This document shows positions 62,901-64,000 of a stretch of DNA of 64,000 nucleotides, piece after piece; positions within the stretch are counted from its first letter, which is position 1; every line of letters starts with the position of its first letter. The notes beneath the pieces were generated by a model that saw only the letters and a program-made list of their open reading frames with translations, made no database searches and had not been told where the DNA came from. The stretch covers positions 2,386,517 to 2,450,516 of the forward strand of contig CM021320.1 in NCBI GenBank assembly GCA_010645155.1, given 5' to 3'. The DNA is from Tigriopus japonicus. Lineage: Eukaryota > Arthropoda > Copepoda > Harpacticoida > Harpacticidae. The position numbers were made by a program, and so were the translations under genes.

Positions 62901-64000
62901 TCGTGTCGATAGGTGACAGTTGGGGCTCTCTGGGCGTGAGGGGCGTTGGCCGGAGATTCTTGATACAAGCAGCAGATCTCTTGGATTTGTTTGAGGGCCG
63001 GTAGGACCCACGTCTTGCTCGTTTTCAACTCTTCGATGCATCGGTCGAGCCAACGATTTTTCTGGGAATCACGATATTGGGTGCAGCTGTAGTCTAGAAT
63101 CTTGACATGAGCGGCCAGGGCCTGATCCAGCAAGTCGGTCGAGGTGTCATCGCTGTGGGCCAGATTCCAGAAGAGGTTAAGCACCTTTTCGGCCATAACG
63201 CCATCCTTGTCGTCTTCAGCCAGACGACGAATCAATTCGAGTAGCTTTTCTCTCGGCTTTGGGGAGGCCGTGGTCCAATTGTTCTGAAAGCAATCAAATA
63301 GGTGATCTAGTTGCTCTGGTGAAAAATCCCAGGCTAGTTTGGCCAGGAGCTCGTGGACATTCTTCACGATTGCCTCGTGTTGACCGGCTTGAGCCGCCCA
63401 AATATCATCCAAATCCTCCAGGCTCAGCGTCTTCTCCTTGATAATGAAACGAATCACTTTCTCGAGCTTTTCCACATATTGCGGTTGATGCAAGGAGTCC
63501 TGCAACACTATTTGAAGCACTTTGTTCTCTTTCAGCCACGCAGCCATTCGATCGGCGGTGAGGAAGTCCTCTTCATCGACCGACGGATGTCGCTGTTGTG
63601 GACAGTAGGTTATACTGGTTATCACTCGGTTGACCTCATTGAGGGCATTCATTTTTCCTCCAAAGGACGAGATCTGAAGTTGCCTTAAAATCATCTTGAG
63701 ACGAAACGACTCCAACGTGCGGACCATCTCATCTTGATTGGGAACAATTGAGACCAGGGTTTTCAGGGATTTGATTATGACGGATAAGGTATCGTTTTTG
63801 GACTCCATCTTAATTTCTTTCTTCAGGTCCCCATCGCTCAGGCTCTCCAGGAACTTGGGTACAGCCTCGCCAATGGGCAAGAAGTACTTGACCAACGTTT
63901 CGGGCGTCAGAAGAGCGCCGCACAGGCCAAATGGACGGATGAGCACGTGCATTAAAGGCACGGTCAACCCCTCTTCATTTTGGAATCGCTCCAAGAGCCG
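56959..64000 (-). CDS. USP9X: Fat facets/USP9X ubiquitin-specific protease (5' end outside window)
   Basis: Cysteine deubiquitinase that removes ubiquitin from substrates in endocytosis, polarity and signalling. Two exons seen: 57305-64000, open to the window edge, and 57189-56959, joined in phase 0 (GAAGAC before GTAAGT). About 2308 aa are present; relatives are about 2550-2750, so some 250-450 N-terminal residues are missing. In order: a long helical-repeat region, a ubiquitin-like segment (LSLSIRFPNQ ... LAFLDIKDKSV), more helical repeats, then the USP catalytic domain. It has the Cys box [20 protein letters not shown] (Cys codon 60050-60052), a zinc-binding pair of CxxC motifs (KTCPHRY, CERCDKK) and the His box HSGQASGGHYYSY (His codon 59189-59191). 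VSGYFLERSHSAR near the C-terminus is typical of USP9X. The final exon is acidic and disordered. All catalytic motifs look intact. Confidence 0.95.

Overview
This is a stretch of animal nuclear DNA, most likely from an arthropod and probably a crustacean such as a copepod. The evidence is GT-AG introns of about 50 bp to 2 kb, a tachykinin-related precursor whose four peptides all carry the arthropod FxGxR-amide ending, a masquerade-type serine protease homologue, a DDB2 gene, and many small inverted-repeat DNA transposons. No bacterial operons, CRISPR arrays or phage genes are present. The copepod assignment is inference; arthropod is well supported.

Layout. 1-7236 shows no gene I can support. 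7342-15660 (+) is a seven-exon gene for a very long, mostly disordered protein (2013 aa) with a conserved-looking C-terminus, tentatively PEAK/pragmin-like. 15661-22659 is intergenic and holds a 1.5 kb transposon with 250 bp terminal inverted repeats. 22660-25013 (+) encodes the AAA+ and C-terminal half of replication factor C large subunit (RFC1). A LINE fragment and a hAT-type MITE follow. At 26393-26778 (-) there is a possible small two-exon gene, head to head with the single-exon DDB2 gene at 26812-28164 (+). 28240-35234 is intergenic with several MITEs.

35235-41688 (+) is a masquerade orthologue: five disulfide-knot domains, then a trypsin-like domain whose catalytic Ser is Gly. 42712-46454 (-) is convergent to it and encodes an apparently active trypsin-like protease with PAN/apple and fibronectin-II domains. 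46455-52633 is intergenic with an assembly gap (50290-50380). 52634-53278 (+) is the tachykinin-related peptide precursor. 53279-56958 is intergenic. 56959-64000 (-) is most of a fat facets/USP9X deubiquitinase, whose N-terminus lies beyond the window edge.

Functional grouping. RFC1 and DDB2 are neighbours on the same strand and both serve DNA replication or repair; this could be chance. The secreted protease homologue and the secreted active protease form a convergent pair. The other genes look unrelated. I see no undescribed multi-gene system; the most interesting items are the protease pair, the RFC1 model without a BRCT domain, the nearly shared promoter at DDB2, and the set of non-autonomous transposon families. 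Splice sites were assigned by reading frame and GT-AG consensus only, with no transcript data.
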